Of a DNA stretch of 64,000 nucleotides, positions 26,960 to 36,050 are shown in pieces; position 1 is the first letter of the stretch, and each line of letters begins with the position of its first letter. The notes below the pieces were generated by a model. That model made no database searches. It was given only the letters and a program-made list of their open reading frames with translations, and was not told the origin of the DNA. The translations under genes were made by a program, and so were the position numbers. The stretch comes from Stenotrophomonas sp. SY1. Lineage in GTDB: Bacteria; Pseudomonadota; Gammaproteobacteria; Xanthomonadales; Xanthomonadaceae. Location of the stretch: assembly GCF_021202945.1 (NCBI RefSeq), contig NZ_JAJOYR010000001.1, positions 1 through 64,000 of the forward strand, in the 5' to 3' direction.

Positions 26960-29900
26960 GCGCCTGCTCCCGTTTCCGGCATGTCATCGAAATCGGGCAT
27001 CAGGCGACCCTCGCGCAACGCCGAAAATATCAACAGGCTGTTGTGGATAAATCTGTGTGCAGTGCTTTCGTTGGCGAACGGATCGGTGCCGCGCAGCACC
27101 AGTTGCAGCGCTTCGCCATTGCGTTCGCCCCAGCTGTAATCACCGCCGTACCAGCGCGCCTGCGCGGCTTTTTCGCGGTCATCGGCGTCGCTGTTGTAGA
27201 TCTCCCAGCCGGTGTAAGGGGCGAACAGAAGCGGCGCCTGCAATCCTTCAGAACGCAGCTGCAGCAAGGATTTCAGGGCTCTCTTTGCCTGTTCCGGAGG
27301 CAATGCGGGCAGGTCATGCGGACCATGCCCGGACTGCCCTGCGTCATGGAACTGCAACAGCGGCAAGCCTGCACCGGCGGCGTTGGCCAGCAGCCAATCC
27401 AGCCCGCCACGCATCACGTAAGCCACGCCCGCAGCACCGGCATGCAGCCGCACCAGTCCCTGTGGATGAATTTGATCCACACGTCCGTGCAGGCGCACGC
27501 CATCGAGCTGTATCTCGTAAAGCTGCGATTGCATTTGCTGACCGTCGTACCACTGCGAAAACGCTTCCGCGCTGGGCCGCACGCGTTCCAGCAAACGCTT
27601 GAACTGCTGCCGTCCAAGCGCGCCGGAAGGCAGCAGCGCGCGCGCGCGCAGGCGCTCATACAAGCCCTGTTCGCGGCCTTCGAGCAGCGCGCTCAACACC
27701 TGCTGCTGCAACGCCGAGTGTTCGCGCCCACCACCGGGCACCAGCAGCGGTTCGATGTCATCGCTGTCATCGATGTCACCGGCCAGGCGCAGACCCAGCC
27801 GCTGCCCCAGGAACTGCCCGGCCGGGTCGCTCAGGAAACGACGCAGCGCATCCAGCGACAGGCTGTCGTCGTTGAGCGCTTCAGGCAGCGGCGCCTGCAG
27901 TTGGCCGTTGAACCACGGCGCCAGCTGCCGGCGATCGCCGCCCACCGCACCAGCGGCCGGATACCACTGGCGCCGATAGCTGAAACGGCGCGGCTCGGCA
28001 GCGTCACCAAATGCGGCCGGCGCAAACGGTTGCAGCGGGTGCCGCACCACCAGCTGCTTGCGCACGGTGGCCGGTTCATCGTGATACGCCGACGCCGCAT
28101 CGATCAGTTCGCTGACCAGCACCGACGGCTCGCGCACGCTGCCATCGCGCGCATCGGCACCGAGGTAGCTCAGATAGAACACGTCCTGCGCCGAGGCGAA
28201 CAGCTGCAGGAACAGGAAGCGGTCGTCCACGCGCAATGAACGGTCGCCGTGGCGGCGGCGCTCGGTACCCAGTTCGGCGGTGAGACGGCTCAAGCCGGCC
28301 GCCGGATCGCGGCGCGGGAAGTCGCCATCGTTCAAGCCCAGCACGCAGATCACCCGGAACGGCAGCAGCCGCATCGGCACCATGCGGCCGAAGCTGATGC
28401 CACCGGTCAGCAGCGGCGCGCGGGTATCGGCCTCGGACAACACCGAGGCGAAATGCGCGCGCACCACCTCGGCCGGCACCGCCGTATCGAAGCCGGCCTT
28501 GTCGGCTTCGTCGGCGAACTCGTTGATGAGCTTGCGCAGCCGGTCCAGCGCGCGCTGCGCCGAGGCCTCGCTGGGGGTTTCCGGCAGCAGCGCAAGCAGC
28601 AGGCCGAGCAGGCGTTCGCGCCATTGCGTCGGGGTCAGCGCCTCGGCAAGCGTTTTCTGATGGCGCGCCAACACGCGCAACAGGCGGATCAGCGCATCCA
28701 GCGCGGCCAGCGCGCCGCCTTCCAGTTCCGGCCACGGCGCGACGCCACCAATGTCGTCTTCGCCGCCGCTGGCATGGCCAAGCAGCAGGCGATCGAGTGC
28801 GAACTGCCACGTATACGCGTCGTCCTGCGGCGCCTGGTGCTGCTGGCGGTGCATCGCATCCAGGCCCCAGCGCACGCCGGCGGCCTGCAACCAGCCGTGC
28901 AGGCGCTCGAACGCGGCCGCATCCAGCCCGGCAGCACTGGCCAACGGGGCGCTGGCCAGCAGATCGAGAATTTCGTTGAGGCCGAACCGCGACACCGGCA
29001 GGCCCAGCAGCTGCACGAACACCTCGGCCAGCGGCTCGCCCTGCAGCGGGCTGGCATCGGCCAGCGCCCAGGGAATGTGCTCGTCACTGCCACCGCGGCC
29101 ACCGAACACCGACTCCAGATAAGGAACGTAGGGGTCGATGTCCGGCGCCAGCACCGCGATCTCGCGCGGCTGCAGCGGCGGGTCGAAGCGCGGGTCTTCC
29201 AGCAGCGCGCGCAGTTGGTCGTGCAGCACCTGCATTTCGCGCAGGCGCGTGTGGCAGGCATGAACCTGGATGCTGGGGTCGTCCATCCGCATCGCCGGAC
29301 GCAACGGCGAAGGCAGCGCGCGGCGATGGAACAGATCGGCCTGCAGGCGACGCAGCAGGCTGTCGCCCAACCCGCCTTGTTCCAGGCCGGGGCCGGCATG
29401 CGCCTCCGGGTCCACATAGGCGGCAATTTCGCCGGTCGGGTGCACCACTTCGTAGCTGCCCAGCACCGCCATGAAATCGCGCCCGGCCGCACCCCAGGCC
29501 TGCAACAGCGGGTTCTCGCCCGCCTCCATGCCAAACGGATCGTCCAGGCCGCTGCGCAGCTTCTCGCTCAGCGTCTGCAGATCGCCCCAGTACGAGCGGG
29601 TCGGCGTGGGCATATAGAAGTGCAAGGTGCCGACCCGCGCCTGGGTGGCGATCACCCGCAGCACGTCCGGCGACACGTTGAGCGTGGCGAAGGCGAACAG
29701 CCGGCCCGGCAAACCCTGCGGCAACGGCTGGTGCTCGCTCTCAAAGCGCGCCAGGTAATCGTTGATGCGCCGCGCGCGGTACTGATGGCCGCCGGCGATA
29801 TGCCGCCACAGGATCGCCTGCGGATCATCCGGCTCGGCGCCATCCTCCCAGCGCAGCAGCCAGTCGCGACGCCAGGCCTGGTACTTCTCGAACACCCCGC

Positions 29901-30309
29901 CCAGCTCGGCGGCCAGCGCCCACGGCCGCAGCGGGTCGTTGCGATCCAGATAGGCGCGCAGCCCGGCCATCTGCGGCCGGCGCATCAACTGCGGATCGGT
30001 CAACGCCGCGTACAACCGCCAATGCAGGCCGGTCGCACCCAGGTCATCGCGCTCGCCGGACACATTGGCTTTCAGCGCACGTGCGACGAACTCACCGGGG
30101 GTCAGGAATTCAAGGTTGGCAGCGATGCCGTACTCGGCCGCCAGCGTGGACTGCAACCAGCGCCGCATCGCCACCTGCGGGATCAGCACCGTGTCGGCCG
30201 CCAGCAACGGCTGGCCCGGTGCGGGTTCGCGCAACGCATGCGCCAGCAGCGAAGCCAGCACATCGAGCGAATTGGAGTGATAGAGACGAAAGTCGGGCGC
30301 GGCTGTCAT
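26956..30309 (-). CDS. recC: exodeoxyribonuclease V subunit gamma, RecC
   Basis: The Chi-recognition and scaffold subunit of RecBCD. It has a helicase-like fold without ATPase motifs and a C-terminal nuclease-like fold without activity. The product is 1,117 residues. The start FRLYHSNSLDVLASLL is the usual RecC opening, so ATG 30309 is chosen; the frame stays open further upstream but is not RecC-like. Recognisable segments include TVLIPQVAMRRWLQ and RVICVLGLNDGDFPR. It is the first gene of recC-recB-recD, read leftward. One perfect DnaA box lies near its 3' end (27042-27050). Confidence 0.95.
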   Translation of the reverse strand: MTAAPDFRLYHSNSLDVLASLLAHALREPAPGQPLLAADTVLIPQVAMRRWLQSTLAAEYGIAANLEFLTPGEFVARALKANVSGERDDLGATGLHWRLYAALTDPQLMRRPQMAGLRAYLDRNDPLRPWALAAELGGVFEKYQAWRRDWLLRWEDGAEPDDPQAILWRHIAGGHQYRARRINDYLARFESEHQPLPQGLPGRLFAFATLNVSPDVLRVIATQARVGTLHFYMPTPTRSYWGDLQTLSEKLRSGLDDPFGMEAGENPLLQAWGAAGRDFMAVLGSYEVVHPTGEIAAYVDPEAHAGPGLEQGGLGDSLLRRLQADLFHRRALPSPLRPAMRMDDPSIQVHACHTRLREMQVLHDQLRALLEDPRFDPPLQPREIAVLAPDIDPYVPYLESVFGGRGGSDEHIPWALADASPLQGEPLAEVFVQLLGLPVSRFGLNEILDLLASAPLASAAGLDAAAFERLHGWLQAAGVRWGLDAMHRQQHQAPQDDAYTWQFALDRLLLGHASGGEDDIGGVAPWPELEGGALAALDALIRLLRVLARHQKTLAEALTPTQWRERLLGLLLALLPETPSEASAQRALDRLRKLINEFADEADKAGFDTAVPAEVVRAHFASVLSEADTRAPLLTGGISFGRMVPMRLLPFRVICVLGLNDGDFPRRDPAAGLSRLTAELGTERRRHGDRSLRVDDRFLFLQLFASAQDVFYLSYLGADARDGSVREPSVLVSELIDAASAYHDEPATVRKQLVVRHPLQPFAPAAFGDAAEPRRFSYRRQWYPAAGAVGGDRRQLAPWFNGQLQAPLPEALNDDSLSLDALRRFLSDPAGQFLGQRLGLRLAGDIDDSDDIEPLLVPGGGREHSALQQQVLSALLEGREQGLYERLRARALLPSGALGRQQFKRLLERVRPSAEAFSQWYDGQQMQSQLYEIQLDGVRLHGRVDQIHPQGLVRLHAGAAGVAYVMRGGLDWLLANAAGAGLPLLQFHDAGQSGHGPHDLPALPPEQAKRALKSLLQLRSEGLQAPLLFAPYTGWEIYNSDADDREKAAQARWYGGDYSWGERNGEALQLVLRGTDPFANESTAHRFIHNSLLIFSALREGRLMPDFDDMPETGAGA

Positions 30310-30795
30310 CGCGCCATCTTGCCGTAGCTGCTTCTCCAGCGGTGAGATGAGGCTGTCCACAACCCTCTCGCCAAGCGGGGCATCTGCCGCGAAGCGGACG
30401 GTTACGCGTAGCGACAATGGCGGCATGCGCTGACACTGGCTGATCGGCAGCAGCGCATCATCGGCCAGGCCCACCGGCGTTCTGGCAGCACGACCAGGCA
30501 ATGGTTTGACCACGGCCTGCGTGCACAGCCGCCAAGGCGACACTGTCTGCGGCGGTGGCGTTCCCTCGGGAGCCCTGCTCGGCCCGGTTCGGCACTACCC
30601 ACGCAGCGGACAGTCGGTCGTCGTCGGGTACACGTGTGCCGGGCCAAGCCCGTTGCGGACAGTGTGTTGCTTGTCGCGGGACTATCCCACCCTCCTCTTG
30701 CGCCAGCGGAATGCGACAATACTGCACGGCCCAGTTCGGTTTTATTCAGCCGTAGCTGACGATCCTACAACGTTGGTTTTCCGTTAAAGGCCACC
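30310..30795. other. divergent intergenic region between recC and mlaF
   Basis: This gap of 486 bases must hold the promoters of both the rec and mla operons. No open frame with recognisable product or good ribosome site is present. A degenerate GTGCCGGGCCAAGCCCG near 30627 looks like a decayed SMAG palindrome. I could not assign -35/-10 boxes with confidence. Confidence 0.5.
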
Positions 30796-31593
30796 ATGCC
30801 CTCCACCCGGACTCCTCTGGTGCAGTTGTCGAACGTGCGCATCGATCGCGGCGGACGCACGATCCTGCGCGATGTTTCGATGCAGGTACCACAAGGCAGC
30901 ATCACCGCTGTGCTCGGTCCGTCCGGCAGCGGCAAGTCGACGCTGCTGGCAGCGTTGACTGGCGAACTGCGCGCGGCCAGTGGCAGCGTGCAGCTGTTTG
31001 GCCAGGATGTGCCTCGCGGCCACCGCGCGCTGCTGGAGATGCGCAAGAACGTCGGCGTGCTGCTGCAGGGCAACGGTCTGCTGACCGACCTGAGCGTGGC
31101 CGAGAACGTGGCCTTGCCGTTGCGCGCCCACACCCGCCTGCCGGAACCGGTGCTGCATCGCCTGGTGCAGATGAAGTTGCATGCCGTTGGCCTGCTGGCC
31201 GCCGCCGATGCCTGGCCGCGTGAGTTGTCCGGCGGCATGGCGCGGCGCGTGGCGCTGGCCCGTGCGTTGGCACTGGACCCACCGTTGATGATCTACGACG
31301 AGCCGCTGACCGGGCTGGACCCGATCGCCTCGGGCGTGATCATGAGCCTGATCCAGCGTTTGAATGACAGCCTTGGCCTGACCAGCATCATCGTCAGCCA
31401 CCACGTGCACGAGACGCTGCCGATCTGCGACCAGGCGGTGGTCATCGCCAATGGCGGCATCGTGTTCTCCGGCAGCCCGGACGCGCTGCAGTCCAGCACC
31501 GATCCGCTGGTACGGCAGTTCCTGCACGGCGAACCGGACGGCCCGATCCCGTTCGATGCACCGGTGCGCAACTACGGGCTGGAGCGCGCGTGA
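30796..31593 (+). CDS. mlaF: phospholipid ABC transporter ATPase MlaF
   Basis: The cytoplasmic ATPase of the MlaFEDB complex, which moves phospholipids between the inner membrane and the periplasmic carrier MlaC and so keeps the outer leaflet asymmetric. The 265-residue product has Walker A GPSGSGKST (about 42-50), ABC signature RELSGGMARRVALARAL, Walker B PLMIYDEPLTGLDP and switch histidine VSHHVHE. It is the first gene of mlaFEDCBA. The gap to mlaE is unusually long (178 bases) because a repeat lies in it. Confidence 0.95.
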   Translation: MPSTRTPLVQLSNVRIDRGGRTILRDVSMQVPQGSITAVLGPSGSGKSTLLAALTGELRAASGSVQLFGQDVPRGHRALLEMRKNVGVLLQGNGLLTDLSVAENVALPLRAHTRLPEPVLHRLVQMKLHAVGLLAAADAWPRELSGGMARRVALARALALDPPLMIYDEPLTGLDPIASGVIMSLIQRLNDSLGLTSIIVSHHVHETLPICDQAVVIANGGIVFSGSPDALQSSTDPLVRQFLHGEPDGPIPFDAPVRNYGLERA

Positions 31594-31624
31594 TGGTGCC
31601 GATGCACGAAATGCGTGATTCCTG

Positions 31625-31730
31625 CTCCCTCTCCCGCATGGCGGGAGAGGGTTGGGGTGAGGGCGCTTCTGCGCTCAAGGCTGCCCCCCTCCGCCCTTCG
31701 GGCACCTCCCCCCGCAAGCGGGAGGAGGAC
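31625..31730. repeat. palindromic repeat between mlaF and mlaE
   Basis: Two modules, CCCTCTCCCGC-ATG-GCGGGAGAGGG with GTTGGGGTGAGGG, then CCCTCCGCCCTTCGGGCACC with CCCCGCAAGCGGG. They interrupt an otherwise compact operon. The hairpins could trim or stabilise the mRNA between the two genes. Confidence 0.8.
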
Positions 31731-31771
31731 AGCGGCTTCTGCACCTCCAACACTTCAGGAGTCGCTCTCTG

Positions 31772-32521
31772 ATGCCCTTCGCCTCCTCGATCCGCTCGCT
31801 CGGCCGCGCCGGCCTGTTCTCGCTGACCGTGCTGCGTGGTTCGCTGCCGACCCGCGACTTCCTGGCCGAACTGACCCGCGAGATCTACAAGATCGGCGCC
31901 CGCTCGCTGCCGATCATCGCCGTCGGCGGCGCCTTCGTCGGCCTGGTGCTGACCCTGCAGGGCTACCGCACGCTGACCACGTTCGGCGCCTCCGATGCCT
32001 TGTCCACGTTGCTGGGCCTGTCGCTGTACCGCGAGCTGGCACCGGTGTTGACCGCGCTGCTGTTCATCGGCCGCGCCGGCAGCTCGATTGCCGCCGAGCT
32101 GGGCCTGATGCGCGCCACCGACCAGATCAAGGCGCTGGAGCTGATGGCCATCGACCCGATCGCCAAGGCCGTGGCGCCGCGCTTCTGGGCGGCGGTGCTG
32201 ACCGTGCCGCTGCTGACCGGCATCTTCTGCTCGCTGGCCATCGCTGGCGGTTACTTCGAAGCGGTGCATGTGCTGGGCCAGGACAACGGTACGTTCTGGT
32301 CGGGCCTGCGCGGCAGCGTCGATTTCTGGGATGACTTCGCCGTGGCCCTGCTCAAGTCGGCGATCTTCGGCGGCACCGCTGCGCTGGTTGCCGCGTATGT
32401 CGGCTTCCATGCCGAGCCGACCATCGAAGGCACCTCGGTGGCGACCACCCGCGCGGTGGTCAATGCCTCGCTGCTGGTGCTGATGTTCAACTTCGTGCTG
32501 TCGGCGCTGCTGTTCCAGTAA
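31772..32521 (+). CDS. mlaE: phospholipid ABC transporter permease MlaE
   Basis: The membrane subunit of the Mla transporter, 249 residues, with about five to six helices. It carries the MlaE/permease family segments TREIYKIGARSLPIIAVGGAFVG and ELGLMRATDQIKALELMAIDP, the latter being the loop that contacts the ATPase. CAGGAG at 31756-31761 precedes ATG 31772 by 10 bases. The repeat at 31625-31730 separates it from mlaF; 96 bases separate it from mlaD. Confidence 0.95.
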   Translation: MPFASSIRSLGRAGLFSLTVLRGSLPTRDFLAELTREIYKIGARSLPIIAVGGAFVGLVLTLQGYRTLTTFGASDALSTLLGLSLYRELAPVLTALLFIGRAGSSIAAELGLMRATDQIKALELMAIDPIAKAVAPRFWAAVLTVPLLTGIFCSLAIAGGYFEAVHVLGQDNGTFWSGLRGSVDFWDDFAVALLKSAIFGGTAALVAAYVGFHAEPTIEGTSVATTRAVVNASLLVLMFNFVLSALLFQ

Positions 32522-32617
32522 TGCAACCCACGCCCGCGCCTGCCGCGTGGGAACAGAAACAAGAACGGCTTCGCCCACACGGCGGAGCACCAGATGGATC
32601 AGGAGTGAGATAACAAC

Positions 32618-33139
32618 ATGGCCATCCGTGGACCCAGACTCGAGTTTTCCGTAGGCGCGTTCCTGCTGCTGGCCCTGGCCTCGCTGCTGGTGCTCGCCGT
32701 GGCTTCCACCAACCAGCGCTTCGGCATGGGCGGCGGCGATTACGTGCTCAAGGCACGCTTCAGCCAGATCGGCCAGCTGCGCAAGCAGGCGCCAGTGAAG
32801 GTAGGTGGCGTGACCATCGGCCAAGTGGCTGATATTCAGCTGGACCCGGCTAAATACGATTCCATCGTCACCCTGGCGCTGGACAGCAAGTTCAAGGATC
32901 TGCCGGCCGATACCTCCGCAGGCATCTTCACCAGCGGCCTGCTCGGTGAGAGCTACATCGGCCTGCAGCCCGGTGGCGATCCGGAACCGCTGAAGTCGGG
33001 TGACGAGATCGTCTTCACCCAGCCCGCGGTGGACCTGATCCAGCTGGTCGGCAAGTACATGTTCAGCGGCGGCGGCACTCCCGCCGGTGCCAACGAAACC
33101 CCCGGCGCAGACGCGCCTGCAACGGAACCGCAACCATGA
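32618..33139 (+). CDS. mlaD: MCE-domain lipid-binding protein MlaD
   Basis: The periplasmic, membrane-anchored ring of the Mla transporter that channels phospholipids. The 173-residue product has one N-terminal helix (about 12-30) and an MCE domain (about 40-120) with the phrases ARFSQIGQLRKQAPVKVGGV and GLLGESYIGLQPGG. The C-terminus is a short Pro/Ala/Thr-rich tail. Its stop overlaps the mlaC start by four bases. Confidence 0.95.
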   Translation: MAIRGPRLEFSVGAFLLLALASLLVLAVASTNQRFGMGGGDYVLKARFSQIGQLRKQAPVKVGGVTIGQVADIQLDPAKYDSIVTLALDSKFKDLPADTSAGIFTSGLLGESYIGLQPGGDPEPLKSGDEIVFTQPAVDLIQLVGKYMFSGGGTPAGANETPGADAPATEPQP

Positions 33140-33807
33140 AAGTGAAACTGCTCACCGCCGTACTCGCTTCGGCGCTGCTGGCCACCACCCCGTCGCTGGT
33201 CCTGGCGCAGGCAGCGCGCCCGGCGGCCACCGCCGCACAGCCCTCGCCTGCCGGCCGCGCCGTACTCGATGCCAGCAGCCGCATCCTGTCCACGCTGGAA
33301 TCCCGCCGCGCCGAGTTCCGCGGCAATCCGGCGGCATTGCGCGGCTTCATCGATGGCGAACTGAGCCGCACCTTCGATCGCGACTACGCCGCGCGCCTGG
33401 TGCTCGGCATCCACGGTCGCGGTGCTTCCGACGCCGACGTGAAGCTGTTCGCCGATGCGATGGCCGACAACCTGATGTCGCGTTACGGCTCCGCCCTGCT
33501 CGAGATCCAGGGCAAGCCCAGCTTCCGCTACAAGGGCGAAGCCCCGCTGCCGGGCAACCGCGGCGTCAAGGTCAGCACCGAGCTGGTGCGGTCCGGCAGC
33601 GAAACCACCCCGGTGGAGTACCTGATGCGCAACGTCGGCGGCCAGTGGAAGATCTTCGACGTGATGATCGAAGGCATCTCCTACGTGCAGACCTTCAAGA
33701 ATCAGTTCGACGCCCCGCTGCGCCAGAAGTCGATCAAGCAGGTGGCCACCGAACTGCGCAACGGCAGCATGCAGGCTGCCCCGGGCCCGGCTCCCCGTGG
33801 CAAGTAA
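33136..33807 (+). CDS. mlaC: periplasmic phospholipid carrier MlaC
   Basis: A soluble periplasmic shuttle that carries phospholipid between MlaA in the outer membrane and MlaFEDB in the inner membrane. The 223-residue product has a signal peptide ending at VLAQA (about residue 26) and the MlaC/Ttg2D core, including EYLMRNVGGQWKIFDVMIEG and SYVQTFKNQF. It overlaps mlaD by four bases and mlaB by 11 bases. Confidence 0.95.
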   Translation: MKVKLLTAVLASALLATTPSLVLAQAARPAATAAQPSPAGRAVLDASSRILSTLESRRAEFRGNPAALRGFIDGELSRTFDRDYAARLVLGIHGRGASDADVKLFADAMADNLMSRYGSALLEIQGKPSFRYKGEAPLPGNRGVKVSTELVRSGSETTPVEYLMRNVGGQWKIFDVMIEGISYVQTFKNQFDAPLRQKSIKQVATELRNGSMQAAPGPAPRGK

Positions 33808-34105
33808 CGCCAGCTTCCGCATTGCCGGCGACACGCTGCACCTGGCCGGCGTGCTCGACCGCGCAGCGGTAACCGCGTTGTGGCCGCAACTGGCGCGTGA
33901 GCTGGGCCCGCTGCGCCAGCTGGACCTGCAAACGGTCGAACGCGTCGACAGCGCCGGCTTGGCGTTTCTGGGCGAGCTGGCCGCTCACCTGCGTGCCCAG
34001 GGCGGTGGCCAGATCATCGGCTCTCCAGCCGGACTGGCGGAACTGGGCGCGGCCTACCGGCTGTCACCCACCCTTGATTTCAATGCGTCTTCAGCAGGAA
34101 GCTGA
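33797..34105 (+). CDS. mlaB: STAS-domain subunit MlaB
   Basis: A small cytoplasmic STAS-domain protein that binds MlaF and stabilises the transporter. The 102-residue product has the STAS pattern: beta strand FRIAGDTLHLAGVLD, then DLQTVERVDSAGLAFLGEL, where the Asp-Ser-Ala-Gly motif is the usual anti-sigma-antagonist-like turn. It starts with GTG at 33797, overlapping the 3' end of mlaC, which points to coupled translation. Confidence 0.9.
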   Translation: MASNASFRIAGDTLHLAGVLDRAAVTALWPQLARELGPLRQLDLQTVERVDSAGLAFLGELAAHLRAQGGGQIIGSPAGLAELGAAYRLSPTLDFNASSAGS

Positions 34106-34106
34106 C

Positions 34107-35120
34107 ATGAGCCTTATCCGTTCCCTCCCCCTTCTGGTTGCGCTCGCGCTGTTGTCAGCGTGTGCCGGCAAGCCGGCCCGTGATTCGGCCCCGCCGACCG
34201 CAACGGTGGTGGCACCGTCCAGCACCGATGCAACGCTGGACGTTTCTGTCACCGCAGCTGATGCCAAGCCGACAAGCACAGCCGCCAGCGACACCGCGCA
34301 GGCCGATACCGATGACAACGTCGTCGCCCAGGACGGCAGCACCGGGACCCCCACGCCCACCACTGCCGAAGACGATTTCGCCGCGCTTTATGGCGGCCCG
34401 GTGGCGGCGAACAATGGCGACACCGGCAACGATGCGCCGCCGTCCTACGATCCGTGGGAGAAGTACAACCGCGGCGTGCACCGCTTCAACAACGCCGTCG
34501 ATCGCGCCGTCGCCCGGCCACTGGCCACCGCGTACACCAACGTGGTGCCGCAGTTCGCACGTACCGGCGTGACCAACTTCTTCAGCAACCTGCGCTCGCC
34601 GTTGACCATGGTCAACCAGCTGCTGCAGGGCCATGCCGACGATGCCTGGGACACGCTGGGCCGTTTCCTGATGAACTCCACCTTCGGTATCGGTGGCCTG
34701 TTCGACCCAGCCAGCAAGGCGATGGTGCCCAAGCGCAGCGAGGATTTCGGCCAGACGCTGGGCGCCTGGGGCTGGCGTCAGTCGCGTTACGTGGAGCTGC
34801 CGTTCTTCGGCCCGCGCACGGTGCGTGACGTGTTCGGCCTGGCGGGCGACATTCCGCTCTCGCCGGTGCGCCAGATCGAAATGGACAAGGTCCGCATCGG
34901 CCTGCAGGGCCTGCAGCTGGTGGACATGCGCGCGCAGCTGCTGTCGATTGATTCACTGCGTGACGGCGCGGTGGACGAGTACTCGCTGACCCGCGATGCC
35001 TGGCTGCAGCGTCGCAGCTACCAGATCCAGAAGGACCTGCGTCGCGACCGCAAGCATGACGATGACGAGCAGCAGACCATTCCGGTCGACGCGATGCCGA
35101 TGCCTGATTTCGGCGGCTGA
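34107..35120 (+). CDS. mlaA: outer-membrane lipoprotein MlaA (VacJ)
   Basis: The outer-membrane lipoprotein that removes misplaced phospholipids from the outer leaflet and hands them to MlaC. The 337-residue product has a lipobox at LLSAC (Cys19). The MlaA core runs from about 113 (YDPWEKYNRGVHRFN) through LRSPLTMVNQLLQG and FGIGGLFDPASK to about 300. Between them is an unusually long low-complexity linker (about 20-110) rich in Ala, Thr, Asp and Ser. It starts one base after mlaB stops. Having mlaA in the same operon differs from E. coli, where it is separate. Confidence 0.95.
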   Translation: MSLIRSLPLLVALALLSACAGKPARDSAPPTATVVAPSSTDATLDVSVTAADAKPTSTAASDTAQADTDDNVVAQDGSTGTPTPTTAEDDFAALYGGPVAANNGDTGNDAPPSYDPWEKYNRGVHRFNNAVDRAVARPLATAYTNVVPQFARTGVTNFFSNLRSPLTMVNQLLQGHADDAWDTLGRFLMNSTFGIGGLFDPASKAMVPKRSEDFGQTLGAWGWRQSRYVELPFFGPRTVRDVFGLAGDIPLSPVRQIEMDKVRIGLQGLQLVDMRAQLLSIDSLRDGAVDEYSLTRDAWLQRRSYQIQKDLRRDRKHDDDEQQTIPVDAMPMPDFGG

Positions 35121-35141
35121 TCGTCTTTATTGCGTCAAACA

Positions 35142-35169
35142 AAAAAGCCCGGAGATATCCGGGCTTTTT
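35142..35169 (+). terminator. rho-independent terminator after the mla operon
   Basis: A 12-base stem (AAAAAGCCCGGA with TCCGGGCTTTTT) has a GATA loop. The A-rich 5' arm makes it usable in both directions. Confidence 0.92.
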
Positions 35170-35268
35170 CTGTGTCTGCTTTCTGTCCGCGCCTGCCGTC
35201 GCACTCCCGGCTTCAGCCGCCCGGCCCCTGTGCAACTGCGGTCCTTTCCGTAGTCAGGCGCGCTGTCA

Positions 35269-35293
35269 GCTTTGCGGCTGAAGCCGCTCCCAC
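35269..35293. repeat. REP-like palindrome
   Basis: GCTTTGCGGCTGAAGCCGC followed by TCCCAC; the core is that of the REP units at 10.3-10.5 and 47.5 kb. Confidence 0.6.
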
Positions 35294-35359
35294 GGCGAGG
35301 TGGCGCCACGAAGTCAGCGCACCGCAGGGCTGGGATTCCCATCCCAGCCTATGCACGGC

Positions 35360-35905
35360 TTACGCCGCCAGCGCCTTGTCGATCGCCGCACGCAGGCCAG
35401 CGTCATCGGCGCTGGTATCCGGCGAGAAGCGGCCGATCACGGTGCCGTCCTTGCCGATCAGGAACTTCTCGAAGTTCCACAGCACGCCCGGCGCCGGGTT
35501 CGGTTCGATGTTGAAGCCAATGAGCTTTTCGCGCATCGGGCCTTCACCGGTAGCCACCGGCTGGGCGGCGGTGAGCTGCTGGTACAGCGGGTGGATGTCG
35601 GCGCCAACGACGCTGATCTTGGAGAACAGCGGGAAGCTGACATCGAAGTTCAGCGAGCAGAACTGCTTGATCTCTTCCTCGCTGCCCGGCTCCTGGCCGT
35701 TGAAGTTGTTGGCCGGGAAGCCCAGCACTTCAAGACCGGTATCCTTCTTTTCGCGGTACAGCTTTTCCAGGCCTTCGTACTGCGGGGTGAGGCCGCACTT
35801 GGAGGCGACGTTGACCACCAGCAGCACCTTGCCACGGTAGTCGCCCAGCGAAGCCGGTGCGCCGTCGATGGTGGTCAGCGCGGTGTCGTACACGGAAGCG
35901 GTCAT
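35360..35905 (-). CDS. glutathione peroxidase family thiol peroxidase
   Basis: Reduces hydrogen peroxide and organic peroxides; bacterial Cys-type members often use thioredoxin instead of glutathione. The 181-residue product has the catalytic triad in place: Cys37 in NVASKCGLTPQY, Gln71 in NNFNGQEPG and Trp in LWNFEKFL. The signature GFPANNFNGQEPG is exact. It has no signal peptide when started at ATG 35905, which has AGGAA upstream. It converges on the mla operon. Confidence 0.93.
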   Translation of the reverse strand: MTASVYDTALTTIDGAPASLGDYRGKVLLVVNVASKCGLTPQYEGLEKLYREKKDTGLEVLGFPANNFNGQEPGSEEEIKQFCSLNFDVSFPLFSKISVVGADIHPLYQQLTAAQPVATGEGPMREKLIGFNIEPNPAPGVLWNFEKFLIGKDGTVIGRFSPDTSADDAGLRAAIDKALAA

Positions 35906-35974
35906 TGCGGATTCCTGCTGGGGGATTGGGACGGCAAGCATAGCTGGCGCGTGCGTCGCTGGCACAGCTGTCTG

Positions 35975-36042
35975 GTAATGCCGGGCCATGCCCGGCAGGG
36001 GCGTTACCTACCCGACCCACGCCGGGCATGGCTCGGCGCTAC
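35975..36042. repeat. SMAG-type palindrome pair
   Basis: GTAATGCCGGGCCATGCCC (35975 on) is a hairpin unit beginning GTA. A second unit, inverted, ends at 36042 (reverse complement GTAGCGCCGAGCCATGCCC). This is the paired arrangement of the GTAG-headed palindromes known from Stenotrophomonas. It lies between rmuC and the peroxidase gene. Confidence 0.75.
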
Positions 36043-36050
36043 TCCGCGTC

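Noticed and set aside
22823-27139. A 1,438-codon open frame antisense to recB and recD
   Set aside because: RecB and RecD carry all their helicase and nuclease motifs on the other strand. The long antisense frame is low-complexity Arg/Gln/Ala sequence typical of GC-rich shadows.
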